A DNA stretch of 64,000 nucleotides from Tenacibaculum finnmarkense genomovar ulcerans (GTDB taxonomy: Bacteria; Bacteroidota; Bacteroidia; Flavobacteriales; Flavobacteriaceae). Positions 16,801 to 26,107 of this stretch are shown piece after piece. The position numbers and the translations under genes were made by a program. The notes under the pieces were generated by a model, which was given only the letters and a program-made list of their open reading frames with translations, had not been told where the DNA came from and made no database searches. Every line of letters starts with the position of its first letter. Position 1 is the stretch's first letter. The stretch spans positions 1-64,000 of the forward strand of contig NZ_OENE01000007.1 in assembly GCF_900239495.1 (NCBI RefSeq), in the 5' to 3' direction.

Positions 16801-17850
16801 TTAGAATTTATTTTTATATTCAATTTTCCAATTGCCTTTTTCTAAATCGACTTCTGTTATAAAATCACCTATTTTATTTTTAATATCTTCTAAAGAATAG
16901 TTTGTAAAAATAGAAACTTCATTATCAAAATTTCTAGCTGAATTATAAACAATTCTAGCAATTGTTTCTCTTGATGGATGTTTATGATTACTCGAACCAC
17001 CATTAGTAGATATAATAAAATTTGGACAATTAATTAATTCTAATAAACTACTAGAAGTATTGTTTTTACTACCATGATGAGATATTTTTACATAATCACA
17101 ATTTAGTTTATTAGTGACTGTGTAATTTAACGCCTTTAATTCTTCTTCAATTATTTCAGCTCTTGAATCAGCAAGGAATAATATTTTTTTATCTAAACAA
17201 TCTAAAATGAAAGAAATTGAAGAAGCATTTACAATATCACTTTTTATAGGACTATTAGGTTTAAAACTTGTTTTACTCAACTCTTCTAAGCAAATATTAT
17301 AAGAGTCTGTAATATTTTTAGATGATATATTTTCTTTTTGTTGTTGATTATTAGGTTTTAACTGCTCCCATTTATCATATAGTGAACTTAATATTTCTTT
17401 TGTAGGAGATAGAATTTTGAATTTTATTCCCTGCAAATTAATTTCTTTATCCTCATTTGTTATATTTCTAACTCTGACTTTTGGTTTTTTCTCTAAAATG
17501 AGTTTCTTTAAATCACTCCCTTGTTTAAAACTAATTAATTCACCTGCATTTATATCAAAAAGTTCTGGATGATTTACCCATATTTCTTCTATTTCTATTT
17601 TATCAATAATAGAATTTTTGAATAATTTTATTAAACCACCTATATGGTCAGAATCAATATGAGTCAGGATTAATAAATCAATTTTAGTAATACTTTTTAA
17701 TTCTTGTTTTAAAAAATATTTAAATGTAGAAGATGTTCCTCCATCTAACAAAATAATAAACTCATTGTTATCAGAAGTATACGTTTTGATTAAAATACAA
17801 TCTCCGTTATATGCTTTTAAAACTGAGAATTCTGTGATTTTTCTTTTCAT
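16801..17850 (-). CDS. ComEC-like MBL-fold protein of the defence operon
   Basis: This 349-residue protein has the metallo-beta-lactamase motif THIDSDHIGG with His64, Asp66, Asp68 and His69, an N-terminal GDCILI strand, LFLADSR in the middle and KISHHGSKNNTS with further metal-binding histidines. The order GDxxLI, HxDxDH, DxR, SHHGS is that of soluble relatives of the ComEC nuclease domain. No signal peptide or membrane segment is seen. It is the first gene of the four-gene run and may be a nuclease or phosphodiesterase effector. Confidence 0.82.
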   Translation of the reverse strand: MKRKITEFSVLKAYNGDCILIKTYTSDNNEFIILLDGGTSSTFKYFLKQELKSITKIDLLILTHIDSDHIGGLIKLFKNSIIDKIEIEEIWVNHPELFDINAGELISFKQGSDLKKLILEKKPKVRVRNITNEDKEINLQGIKFKILSPTKEILSSLYDKWEQLKPNNQQQKENISSKNITDSYNICLEELSKTSFKPNSPIKSDIVNASSISFILDCLDKKILFLADSRAEIIEEELKALNYTVTNKLNCDYVKISHHGSKNNTSSSLLELINCPNFIISTNGGSSNHKHPSRETIARIVYNSARNFDNEVSIFTNYSLEDIKNKIGDFITEVDLEKGNWKIEYKNKF

Positions 17851-18023
17851 TCTAATTTTTTTATAAAAACATACTATTATATAATTTATTAAGAGTATCT
17901 CTATTTTTTAACTATACATCTCCACCATTAAACAATGAAAAACACATAAGAAACAGAGAACTCTTCCTTTTTCAATTTTTAACCTATAAAACTACACAAT
18001 TATTTAGATAAACCACCAACCAC

Positions 18024-21000
18024 TTACACAACATCCAAAACACTAACCCCGTTACTTTTTTTGGTGATTTGTATTTGCGTCGGGATACGTTCTTTCAGGT
18101 TTTCAACGTGGGATATAATCCCAATCATTTTTCCTTGTGCCTGCAGCGTTTCTAAGGTAGAAATTACCGTTTCAAGCGTATTGCTGTCTAAAGTTCCGAA
18201 ACCTTCATCAATAAATAGCGAATCAATTTTCACATTTTTACTCGCCAAATCCGATAATCCTAATGCCAAAGCAAGGCTAATAATAAACTTTTCGCCACCA
18301 CTCGAAGTATCTACCAATCGAGCTTGATCGGTTTGATAATGGTCGATTAAATTAAAATTAAGCTCCTCTTTTGGCTTGTATAAATCCTCCATTTTTAACG
18401 AATAACGCTTGTTCAATTTGTACAAATGCACGTTGGCGAGGTCTAATAAATGCTTTAAAGTTAAACGTTGCACATAGATATTAAACGCATCTTTTGAGTT
18501 CCCGATAATTTTAAATAACTGCTTCCAAACGTTGCAAATAGCGGTTTGCGCATCAATTTTTTGACAAATATCCTGGTTTCTATCCTGTATTTCTTTGTCC
18601 TTTCTAAAAGCCTCTGAAATTTCTCCTTTTTCAGTTAAAAAATCTTTGTTTTTTTGTTGAAAATCAGCTAATTTTAATTTGCTATCTTCCTCAGAAACTT
18701 CAAAATTTCTAGCAGTATTTAAAACTTCTTTTGCTTTTATATTCTCTTCTTTTAGCGTTTTTAATTCAACTTGTTTTTTGTTTATTTGCTCTTTATTCTC
18801 GCTATATTTTAAAATATTTTCTTTCGATAACAACGCCTTTTCAATAGCTTCTTTCGATTCAAAATCACTATTTTTTAGTTGCTTATTAAATTCAACATTT
18901 AAGTTTTCTATTTCTTCGGATAAAACTTTTAAATCTTGATTATTTTTAACTTTTAACGCTTCTTTTACCGATTTTTCTTCTAATATTTTTTGAACATTTT
19001 TTTTACTTTCTTCCAATTTTTTTGAAGCTTCTTTACATCTTAATTGTAAATTTTCACGCTTTTTTTCCACAGTAATTTCAGATGGTAAAATACTATTTCG
19101 TTGTTCTTTTAAAAGCTTCGTATTATTTTCAGATGCTGATTTTTTTTGAAGAAACTCATTTTGTGTTTTTGTATAATTTTCTACTTGTTTTTTAGTATTT
19201 TCTAAATCAAGATTATTTACTTTTTCTTCGGATTTTAAAGCCTCTAAATTTTGTTCAATTTTTGAATATTCAGCAACAGATTTTTCAATATTTTCGATAA
19301 ACAAATCCGCCTGATTTATAGCTGGTAATTCATACTTAAATTCAGTCAACTTCGTTTTTAAAGTGTTTTCTAACTTGCTATAAGTAATCGTTAATTCATC
19401 CGTTATTTTTTCTTTGGATGTTATTTCAGCAGTGGCATTTTTGTTTTTCTCGGTGAGTGTGGCAACGGCTGTTTTAAGTGTATTTACTTCGTTTTTCTTA
19501 AGTTCAATTTTTTTAGATAAACGATCTTTATCAATTTGTAATTCTTGTGCTATTTTTAGGTTTTTATCAAGTACTTTTAGTTCTTCCGATATTGAATTTA
19601 ACGCTATATTAATTTCAGTAATATTTGTTAAATCAGAAGAAATTGGCAATTCAGAAGATTTTAATTTTAGTTTTTTTACATCCTCTAAAATTGAATTTAG
19701 TTGAGTTTGTAAAGCTTCAATATTGGTATTTAATTGTGTTTCTTTTATCTTTAAAGCTACTTTTGATTCTTCTAAATATTTTAAACTATTTTTTCTTTCG
19801 ACAAGTATTTTTTCAGATTCTGAAATCCCAATAACTTCCAAATTTTCTGCAAACGGATGTTCTTTTGAACCACATAAACCACAAGGTTCGCCTTTTTTTA
19901 ATTTTTGACGATCAGCCTGATAATTAGCGATACTTTTTTCTAAATTCAGAATTTTTTCAGCATCTTTAACTACTATTTCTTGTTTTGAAATAGCTGTTTC
20001 AAACTTTTCAATTTCTAATTTACAATTGATTAACTCCGTTGATAAATTTTCTTTTTGAGTTATTTTTTCAGTATATTCTTGCTTGTTTTTTGCAATTTCT
20101 TCGGATAAACTTTTAAATTCTTTCCAATTATTTTCTGATGTAGCAAGTTGTTTTTGTTTTGCAAATAAATCAGTACTATTATTTTTTGATAAGGTGGTGT
20201 TTACAGCTAAAATTTCTTTCTCAAGCTTTTCAATTTCGATATTTTCTTTAGCTAAAAAATCAGTTTTTTCTTTTAAAGAAATCGTTGTTTTTTGTATTCC
20301 TTCATTTTTATCAGCAATAAAAACAGCATTTTCTTTTAAAATATTTTTATGTGATTTTAACGTAATTAAATCCGAATTCCAACTAGAAATATGATTTTTA
20401 ACTTCTAATAAAAAGTTGTTTTCAGTTAGATTTTTTTCATCAATTTTAATATTTCCTTTTAATTTATCTAAATTTATTTTTAGCTTATTTTCTTTAGTTT
20501 CAAAATTTGTAATTTCTACTTTTAACTCTTTTAATTTTTCAGATGATTGAAAAGTAATATCAATTTCATTTTTTAATTGCGCATCTAACTTTGTAATTTT
20601 ATCAAATTTCGGCAACCAAATTTTAAATTCTTTATCTGTATTTTCTAAAGCTGTTGTTTCGTTTTTAACTTGATTTTTGAAGTTTTCAATTTTAGGCGTA
20701 AGCTTTATTAATTCATCTTCTAATATTTTCTTTTGATGTGTTTTATCAAGAATATTTTTCTCATTTCTTTTAAAATTTTGAATCAACTCTATAAAAGGAG
20801 CTGCTTTTTCATGTAAAGATAACAAGCTTAATTCTTGTTTATAATTATCAACAAAGAGAGAAAGTTTTTCAGTTTCTTTTTCAAAAATTATATCTTTTTC
20901 AAGTAATTTTTGATAATTTATATACCAATTAATAACAGCTGTAATTTTTGTTATTTCTGCTTCATTTTTAGCAATATCGGTTGTTAAAATTGCTGATTTT

Positions 21001-21677
21001 TCTAATAATGCTTCTTTTTCTTCTTTTGATAAAATATCATCAGCATTAATTTTTGCTTTAATTATAGCTAGTTTTTTTTCTTCGGACGATTTTCTATTTA
21101 AAATTTCTTCACCAATTTTTTTATAGATTTGTTCGCCTGTAATTTGCTCTAATAATTTTCCTTTATCAGGTCCTTTTGCTGATAAAAAAGAGGCAAATTC
21201 ACCTTGCGCCAATAATACAGAACGTAAAAATTGGTCGTAATTTAATTGGGTTACTTTTTGAACCTCTTCAATATATTTTCTTTTTTGAGTGGCGATTATT
21301 TTATCCGTAGATAAATTTTTTAAGCTCACCTCTTCTTTTGGATTTGTATATTTTTTACCTGCTTTGTTTGCAAGTTGGATTCCCCAATATCCTTCATAAA
21401 TAAAATTATTATTTTCGAAAGTAATGCGGGTAAAAGCATTATTTGCACCATGACTTACTACATCAATTAAAGATCCTTTTGTATCCTTAAAACGAGGGAC
21501 TTTTTGATATAAAGCGATTGTAATGGCATCTAAAATAGTGGTTTTTCCTGCACCTGTAACACCTGTTATGGCATATAAACCAACGTCTTTAAAGTTTTCA
21601 TTTTCAAAATCAATAACAATTGGTGTTTCTGATTTTAACGAATTTATATTTTGTAATGCTATTTTTAAAATTTTCAT
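18024..21677 (-). CDS. sbcC: Exonuclease subunit SbcC
   Basis: SbcC is the ATPase of the SbcCD complex, which cuts DNA hairpins and blocked ends. The 1217-residue protein has Walker A GVTGAGKTT at 39-47, the Q-loop region LLAQGEFASFL, two long coiled coils flanking a zinc hook CGLC (Cys599 and Cys602), the signature TSSGGEKFIISLALALGLS, and Walker B SLFIDEGFGTLD near the C-terminus. It starts 22 bases after sbcD stops, so the pair is one operon. Confidence 0.95.
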   Translation of the reverse strand: MKILKIALQNINSLKSETPIVIDFENENFKDVGLYAITGVTGAGKTTILDAITIALYQKVPRFKDTKGSLIDVVSHGANNAFTRITFENNNFIYEGYWGIQLANKAGKKYTNPKEEVSLKNLSTDKIIATQKRKYIEEVQKVTQLNYDQFLRSVLLAQGEFASFLSAKGPDKGKLLEQITGEQIYKKIGEEILNRKSSEEKKLAIIKAKINADDILSKEEKEALLEKSAILTTDIAKNEAEITKITAVINWYINYQKLLEKDIIFEKETEKLSLFVDNYKQELSLLSLHEKAAPFIELIQNFKRNEKNILDKTHQKKILEDELIKLTPKIENFKNQVKNETTALENTDKEFKIWLPKFDKITKLDAQLKNEIDITFQSSEKLKELKVEITNFETKENKLKINLDKLKGNIKIDEKNLTENNFLLEVKNHISSWNSDLITLKSHKNILKENAVFIADKNEGIQKTTISLKEKTDFLAKENIEIEKLEKEILAVNTTLSKNNSTDLFAKQKQLATSENNWKEFKSLSEEIAKNKQEYTEKITQKENLSTELINCKLEIEKFETAISKQEIVVKDAEKILNLEKSIANYQADRQKLKKGEPCGLCGSKEHPFAENLEVIGISESEKILVERKNSLKYLEESKVALKIKETQLNTNIEALQTQLNSILEDVKKLKLKSSELPISSDLTNITEINIALNSISEELKVLDKNLKIAQELQIDKDRLSKKIELKKNEVNTLKTAVATLTEKNKNATAEITSKEKITDELTITYSKLENTLKTKLTEFKYELPAINQADLFIENIEKSVAEYSKIEQNLEALKSEEKVNNLDLENTKKQVENYTKTQNEFLQKKSASENNTKLLKEQRNSILPSEITVEKKRENLQLRCKEASKKLEESKKNVQKILEEKSVKEALKVKNNQDLKVLSEEIENLNVEFNKQLKNSDFESKEAIEKALLSKENILKYSENKEQINKKQVELKTLKEENIKAKEVLNTARNFEVSEEDSKLKLADFQQKNKDFLTEKGEISEAFRKDKEIQDRNQDICQKIDAQTAICNVWKQLFKIIGNSKDAFNIYVQRLTLKHLLDLANVHLYKLNKRYSLKMEDLYKPKEELNFNLIDHYQTDQARLVDTSSGGEKFIISLALALGLSDLASKNVKIDSLFIDEGFGTLDSNTLETVISTLETLQAQGKMIGIISHVENLKERIPTQIQITKKSNGVSVLDVV

Positions 21678-21699
21678 AACGAATAAAGAATATTAATTT

Positions 21700-22902
21700 T
21701 TATTGATTTTTAACTGCTTGTAAAACTTCATTAAAAGCATCCCAAACTTGCTGATTTTGGTCTAAATCAAAATCCATTTCTTCGCATTTTAATTTAAAAA
21801 CTTCGGTAGGAACTAATTCTTTTATGGAGGTTGCATCGGCTAATAACTCTTCAATTCCTTTTATTTTTCGTTGATTTTTTAAGGTGATTTTTAATATTTC
21901 AAAATCGTGTGCTTCGGAAGCTATTTTTAATTCATCAGTTTGTATCGTATTATCTTGATCTAAAACAATTTCTACCCAAGGTTTTAATTGATACGAATTG
22001 GAAATGATACTCGGAAATTTAGCGATACAATCATCCATACTTCCTTTTAGTTTGTAAAACTCTCTAAAATTAGGAACTATAACATCATCAATATTGCTGA
22101 TTTTATTTGCTGATATTTCTAAAACAATGATTTTTTTATCATAAGTAAGTTCACTGAAACTTAAAATATTTGGAGAACCTGAATATCTGATTTTATCATT
22201 TTCGCCAACTATTTGCGGTCTGTGTAAATGCCCTAAAGCCACATAATCAAAATAAATTGGAAAATCTTGAGCACCGATATGTCCTAAAGTTCCTACATAA
22301 ATATTTTGTTCGCTATCAGAAACCGAACCACCGGTAGCAAATAAATGTCCCATAGCAATAACGGGCGCATTGCTGCTATTTATTTTTTCAGATTCAATAG
22401 CGATTTCTTGATAATGATTGATTAAAGCTTTTTTATATTTATCGGTTAAATCATCAAAAGATTCGCCTGCAACGGCACGCCTAATATCGCCATCACGCAA
22501 ATACGGAACAGCGCCAATAAGTACTTTTTCATCATTTATATTTATTTCAAAAACTTCATCGGAAATCTTTTCGGTGGCTTTACCAACTACTTTTATTGAT
22601 AAGGCATTTAATAATTCTTTAGGAGCGTTTAAAGTTCCTGGCGAATCGTGATTTCCGCCTGTAATAATGATGTTTTTACACGAAGTTTTCTGGAGTTTTA
22701 CCAAAAAATTATAATACATCGTTAAACTTTGGTTCGAGGGCGAACTGGTATCAAAAATATCGCCTGAAATTAAAAGCAAATCAATTTTTTCATTGCTAAT
22801 ATGATTTTCTATCCACGCTAAAAACAAGGTTTGTTCTTCTAATTGCGAATGCTCATGTAATCGATGTCCTAAATGCCAATCGGCAGTGTGAAGTATTTTC
22901 AT
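21700..22902 (-). CDS. sbcD: Exonuclease subunit SbcD
   Basis: SbcD is the manganese-dependent nuclease subunit partnering SbcC. The 400-residue protein has the calcineurin-like phosphoesterase motifs HTADWHLGHR (residues 5-14), ISGDIFDTSSPS, ITGGNHDSPG, MGHLFATGG and VALGHLHRPQ in the right order, followed by the C-terminal capping domain. It is the first gene of the sbcDC operon. Confidence 0.95.
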   Translation of the reverse strand: MKILHTADWHLGHRLHEHSQLEEQTLFLAWIENHISNEKIDLLLISGDIFDTSSPSNQSLTMYYNFLVKLQKTSCKNIIITGGNHDSPGTLNAPKELLNALSIKVVGKATEKISDEVFEININDEKVLIGAVPYLRDGDIRRAVAGESFDDLTDKYKKALINHYQEIAIESEKINSSNAPVIAMGHLFATGGSVSDSEQNIYVGTLGHIGAQDFPIYFDYVALGHLHRPQIVGENDKIRYSGSPNILSFSELTYDKKIIVLEISANKISNIDDVIVPNFREFYKLKGSMDDCIAKFPSIISNSYQLKPWVEIVLDQDNTIQTDELKIASEAHDFEILKITLKNQRKIKGIEELLADATSIKELVPTEVFKLKCEEMDFDLDQNQQVWDAFNEVLQAVKNQ

Positions 22903-23181
22903 GTGTTTTTTTAAAGGTATATTCTTCTTATAAAGAAACCTTGAAAATCACTATTTTTATAGTAAAAAAAGTAAAAAACAAGTTAATTTTAGTTGTTTTA
23001 TATAAAAAGGTTAAAATAGCAGCGGTTTATTTTTTAAGGCTAAAAGTACACAATTGTTAAAATAAAAACAACAGATAAAAGAATAGTATATGAGTATTTT
23101 ATCAAAAAAATTTATCATTTAATTAAAACGGATAAAAAAATTCAATAGAAAATTATTCATATATTTCTTAACTTACATAAA
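22903..23181. other. Divergent intergenic region between sbcD and the TerB-like gene
   Basis: About 280 AT-rich bases separate the two divergent start regions. I saw no gene or stable hairpin here. The sbcD promoter must be here but no perfect TAnnTTTG box was found in that direction. Confidence 0.5.
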
Positions 23182-23211
23182 TTGTTTTTCGTGACTTTTT
23201 TTTCATCTTTG
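23182..23211 (+). promoter_or_regulatory. Likely promoter of the TerB-like gene
   Basis: TTG (23182-23184), a 19-base spacer and CATCTTTG (23204-23211) match the Bacteroidota consensus with one mismatch. The start codon follows about 47 bases later. Confidence 0.5.
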
Positions 23212-23258
23212 TATCCTAAATAATGAGTACCTAATTTTAATTATTAAAAAATAAAAAA

Positions 23259-23693
23259 ATGTCAATATCAGATTTATATTCTACAGGAAAACACAAACAA
23301 GAAATAGGACACTTTGCAAGTATTGTAAAAATTGCAAAAACTGATGGCACTATTTCAGAAAAAGAGCAACAATTATTAGAAAGAGTTGCAAAAAGGTTAA
23401 ACATTGATCAAACAGAATACACAGCAGTTTTAAAAAGCCCTGAAAAGTATCCTGTAAATCCTCCTGTAAGTTATGACGAGCGTATTGAGCGTTTATATCG
23501 TTTAACAAAAATGGTTTTTGCCGATGAGCATGTAGACAAAAAAGAAGTAACTCTTATGCGAAAAATTGCTGTTGCTTTACAATTTCCTACCGACAACGTA
23601 GAAAAAGTTTGCGATGAAGCAATTTACTTGGTAATGAACGATAATGATTTAGATAATTTTACAAGTGCAGTTAAAAAAGTAAACGCTGTTTAA
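23259..23693 (+). CDS. TerB-like protein
   Basis: The 144-residue soluble helical protein carries TerB-type features: VKIAKTDGTISEKEQQLLERVA near residue 25 and MVFADEHVDKKEVTLMRKIA near residue 90, two repeats with an acidic, metal-binding-like DG or DE turn. TerB-like domains (tellurite resistance and related stress or phage systems) often bind metal at membranes. Here the gene stands alone with its own promoter, with no other ter genes, so a general housekeeping or stress role is as likely as tellurite resistance. Confidence 0.7.
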   Translation: MSISDLYSTGKHKQEIGHFASIVKIAKTDGTISEKEQQLLERVAKRLNIDQTEYTAVLKSPEKYPVNPPVSYDERIERLYRLTKMVFADEHVDKKEVTLMRKIAVALQFPTDNVEKVCDEAIYLVMNDNDLDNFTSAVKKVNAV

Positions 23694-23734
23694 TGGTATT
23701 ATAATTAATTTTTTTTAACAAATCCCCTCTTTAA

Positions 23735-24328
23735 ATGATATATAAAATTATACTTGCTACACTGCTTTGTTTTTCGATCAATTTATGTTCACAGAATTTA
23801 AACGATTCGTGGCAAGTAGGTATTGGTATGGGTATTACACATTTTAATGAGTCGAATGCGGCTTTTATTGGTGATACCAATATGTTTCAAGTACCAGTAC
23901 TTAATTTAACCGCGCCAATTAGTGAGCGTTTATCAGTTAATGGAGCGATGTCAGTAAATACGATTGACAATGTGGGTTTTATGGAAAATAGCGTTAAATA
24001 TTTTTCTATGGATGCTTCATTGCGTTATAATTTTAATGCAATTTTTGATAAGTTTAGCCCCTATATTTTTACAGGTGGAAGTATTGTTGACTCTGAATTA
24101 AAAGCAACTCCTACCTTAAATATTGGAGCGGGTGGTATTTATTGGTTTACCGACAGAATTGGTTTAAATCCGCAACTATATTACAAGCATTCTTTTGATG
24201 GTTATCAAAGTATGCGTTCGCATATTCAAACTACTTTATCGGTTGTGTTTAACCTTAATTGGAACGCCAATAACCGTAATCGTAATGGGTCGCAATCAAG
24301 GCCTGACTGTTATCATAATAAATATTAA
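23735..24328 (+). CDS. Outer-membrane beta-barrel protein
   Basis: A signal peptide (about residues 1-19, ending near CSQ) precedes alternating strands such as WQVGIGMGITHF, LSVNGAMSVNTI, FSMDASLRYNF, SPYIFTGGSIV, LNIGAGGIYWF and LNPQLYYKHSF, the pattern of a small eight-strand porin-like barrel. At 197 residues it fits the OmpA-like or OprF-like 'outer membrane beta-barrel' group of Bacteroidota. The Asn/Arg-rich tail is unusual. It follows the TerB-like gene by 41 bases and precedes a strong terminator. Function unknown. Confidence 0.75.
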   Translation: MIYKIILATLLCFSINLCSQNLNDSWQVGIGMGITHFNESNAAFIGDTNMFQVPVLNLTAPISERLSVNGAMSVNTIDNVGFMENSVKYFSMDASLRYNFNAIFDKFSPYIFTGGSIVDSELKATPTLNIGAGGIYWFTDRIGLNPQLYYKHSFDGYQSMRSHIQTTLSVVFNLNWNANNRNRNGSQSRPDCYHNKY

Positions 24329-24357
24329 GGATCAATATTAAGAACTATTTTTATACT

Positions 24358-24390
24358 AAAAAACGCCACTTTATTACAAAGTGGCGTTTT
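24358..24390. terminator. Bidirectional terminator
   Basis: AAAACGCCACTTT pairs perfectly with AAAGTGGCGTTTT around a 5-base loop, with T runs on both sides. It separates the convergent barrel-protein and gltX genes. Confidence 0.85.
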
Positions 24391-24414
24391 CTATCTATTT
24401 ATTTTGATGTTTTT

Positions 24415-25932
24415 TTAAGACAATTTATCTATTGCATTTTTAATTCTTGCAATCGTATTTTCTTTTCCAATCATTGTCATGATATCAAATAAATCAGGAC
24501 CTGCTAATTTACCTACCAAGCTTAAACGAAGCGGTTGCATTACTTTACCAAAACCAATTTCTTTGGATGTTATCCATCCTTTAATTTGGGTTTGAGCGTT
24601 TTCTATATTGAATTCTTCAATAGTAGAAATTACCGTAATTAATTCTTGCATTAATTCGCTAGTAGTTTCTTTCCATTGTTTTTTAGCTGCTTTTTCATCG
24701 TATGCTGATGGATTTTCAAAGAAAAAACTTGATAATTCCCAGAAATCAGCCACAAATGTAGCACGCTCTTTTATTAATGAAACAATTTTTTGAGTGAAAT
24801 TTTCATCCGCAGTAATTCCTTTTTCTTTAAGAATAGGCAAATATAAAGCGGTTAATTCTTCGTCAGATTTTGTCTGTAAATATTGCTGATTAAACCAGTT
24901 TGTTTTGTCTGGGCTAAATTTAGCTCCCGATTTACTAACTCTGCTTAAATCGAAAGCTTCCACTAATTCTTCTAATGAAAAAATTTCTTGCTCCGTACCA
25001 GGATTCCATCCTAATAAAGCCAACATATTTATAAAGGCATCGTTAAAATAACCATCTTCTTTATAGCCACGAGAAACATCACCGGTTTGTTCATTGGTAT
25101 ATGCTAGTGGAAATACAGGAAAACCTAATTTATCACCATCACGTTTGCTTAATTTCCCTTTTCCTACAGGTTTTAAGATTAACGGTAAATGTGCAAATTT
25201 TGGCGCTTTCCAATCAAAAGCACGGTATAATAAAATATGTAATGCCATTGATGGTAACCATTCTTCACCACGAATAACATGTGAAATTTCCATTAAATGA
25301 TCATCTACGATATTTGCTAAATGATAGGTTGGCATTCCGTCCGATTTAAACAATACTTTATCATCTAAAACATTGGTATCAATTTTAATTTTCCCACGGA
25401 TTTCATCTTCTAAAATCAAAGTTTCATCTTGTGGCGTTTTAAAACGAACAACGTATTTATCGCCCGCAGCTAATTTAGCTTCAACTTCTTGAGCTGAAAG
25501 CGCTAATGAACTGTTTAATTTCTCACGATTATGCCAGTTATAAGTAAACGTTTTTCCGTTTTCTTCATGGTTTTTACGATGCGCATCTAACTCTTCAGCA
25601 GTATCGAAAGCATAATAAGCCCATCCTTTTTCTAATAAAATATCGGCATATTCTTTATATAATTCTTTACGTTCTGACTGACGATAAGGCCCGAATTTTT
25701 CATTATTATTTGGTCCTTCATCAAAAGGAATATTACACCATTCTAAAGCATCAATTATATATTGTTCGGCATTTTTAACATAACGAGTTTGGTCGGTATC
25801 TTCGATACGTAACACAAAAGTTCCGTTGTATTTTTTAGCGAATAAATAGTTGAATAAAGCAGTTCTTACACCACCAATATGTAAAGGTCCTGTTGGGCTA
25901 GGAGCAAAGCGTACTCTTACGTTATCAGTCAT
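24415..25932 (-). CDS. gltX: Glutamyl-tRNA synthetase
   Basis: The enzyme charges tRNA-Glu. The class I motifs are present: RFAPSPTGPLHIGG near the start and GKLSKRDGD as the KMSKS equivalent. I place the start at 25932 (MTDNVRVRFAPSPTG), giving 505 residues, the usual length. An in-frame extension to 26034 would add 34 residues (MFTDNNNT...) before the conserved core, and the promoter element at 25953 lies inside it, so it is unlikely to be translated. Confidence 0.95.
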   Translation of the reverse strand: MTDNVRVRFAPSPTGPLHIGGVRTALFNYLFAKKYNGTFVLRIEDTDQTRYVKNAEQYIIDALEWCNIPFDEGPNNNEKFGPYRQSERKELYKEYADILLEKGWAYYAFDTAEELDAHRKNHEENGKTFTYNWHNREKLNSSLALSAQEVEAKLAAGDKYVVRFKTPQDETLILEDEIRGKIKIDTNVLDDKVLFKSDGMPTYHLANIVDDHLMEISHVIRGEEWLPSMALHILLYRAFDWKAPKFAHLPLILKPVGKGKLSKRDGDKLGFPVFPLAYTNEQTGDVSRGYKEDGYFNDAFINMLALLGWNPGTEQEIFSLEELVEAFDLSRVSKSGAKFSPDKTNWFNQQYLQTKSDEELTALYLPILKEKGITADENFTQKIVSLIKERATFVADFWELSSFFFENPSAYDEKAAKKQWKETTSELMQELITVISTIEEFNIENAQTQIKGWITSKEIGFGKVMQPLRLSLVGKLAGPDLFDIMTMIGKENTIARIKNAIDKLS

Positions 25933-25952
25933 TTTTTGTTGATTTGAAGCTA

Positions 25953-25960
25953 CAAATATA
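25953..25960 (-). promoter_or_regulatory. gltX promoter -7 element
   Basis: CAAATATA on the plus strand reads TATATTTG on the minus strand, 20 bases before the chosen gltX start. It supports the shorter gltX start. Confidence 0.5.
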
Positions 25961-26107
25961 GTTGATAATCTAATTTTAGTATAAAATATTACATCTTTAA
26001 TTAAAAATAGCGTGTTATTATTATCTGTAAACACGTTAAAAAAATAGTACTTTTATAAACTATTGTGTACATTTAATTAAATGAATTAAAAATATAAAAT
26101 TAACACT

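Noticed and set aside
18061..20394. Several plus-strand open frames opposite sbcC
   Set aside because: They are antisense to a clearly conserved coding sequence and show Ser/Phe-rich low-complexity translation typical of the complement of Lys/Glu-rich genes.
23259..23693. Tellurite-resistance operon
   Set aside because: Only a single TerB-like gene is present, with no other ter genes; the resistance label would be unsupported.
25933..26034. N-terminal extension of gltX
   Set aside because: The extra 34 residues do not belong to the synthetase core, and the TATATTTG promoter element lies inside them.
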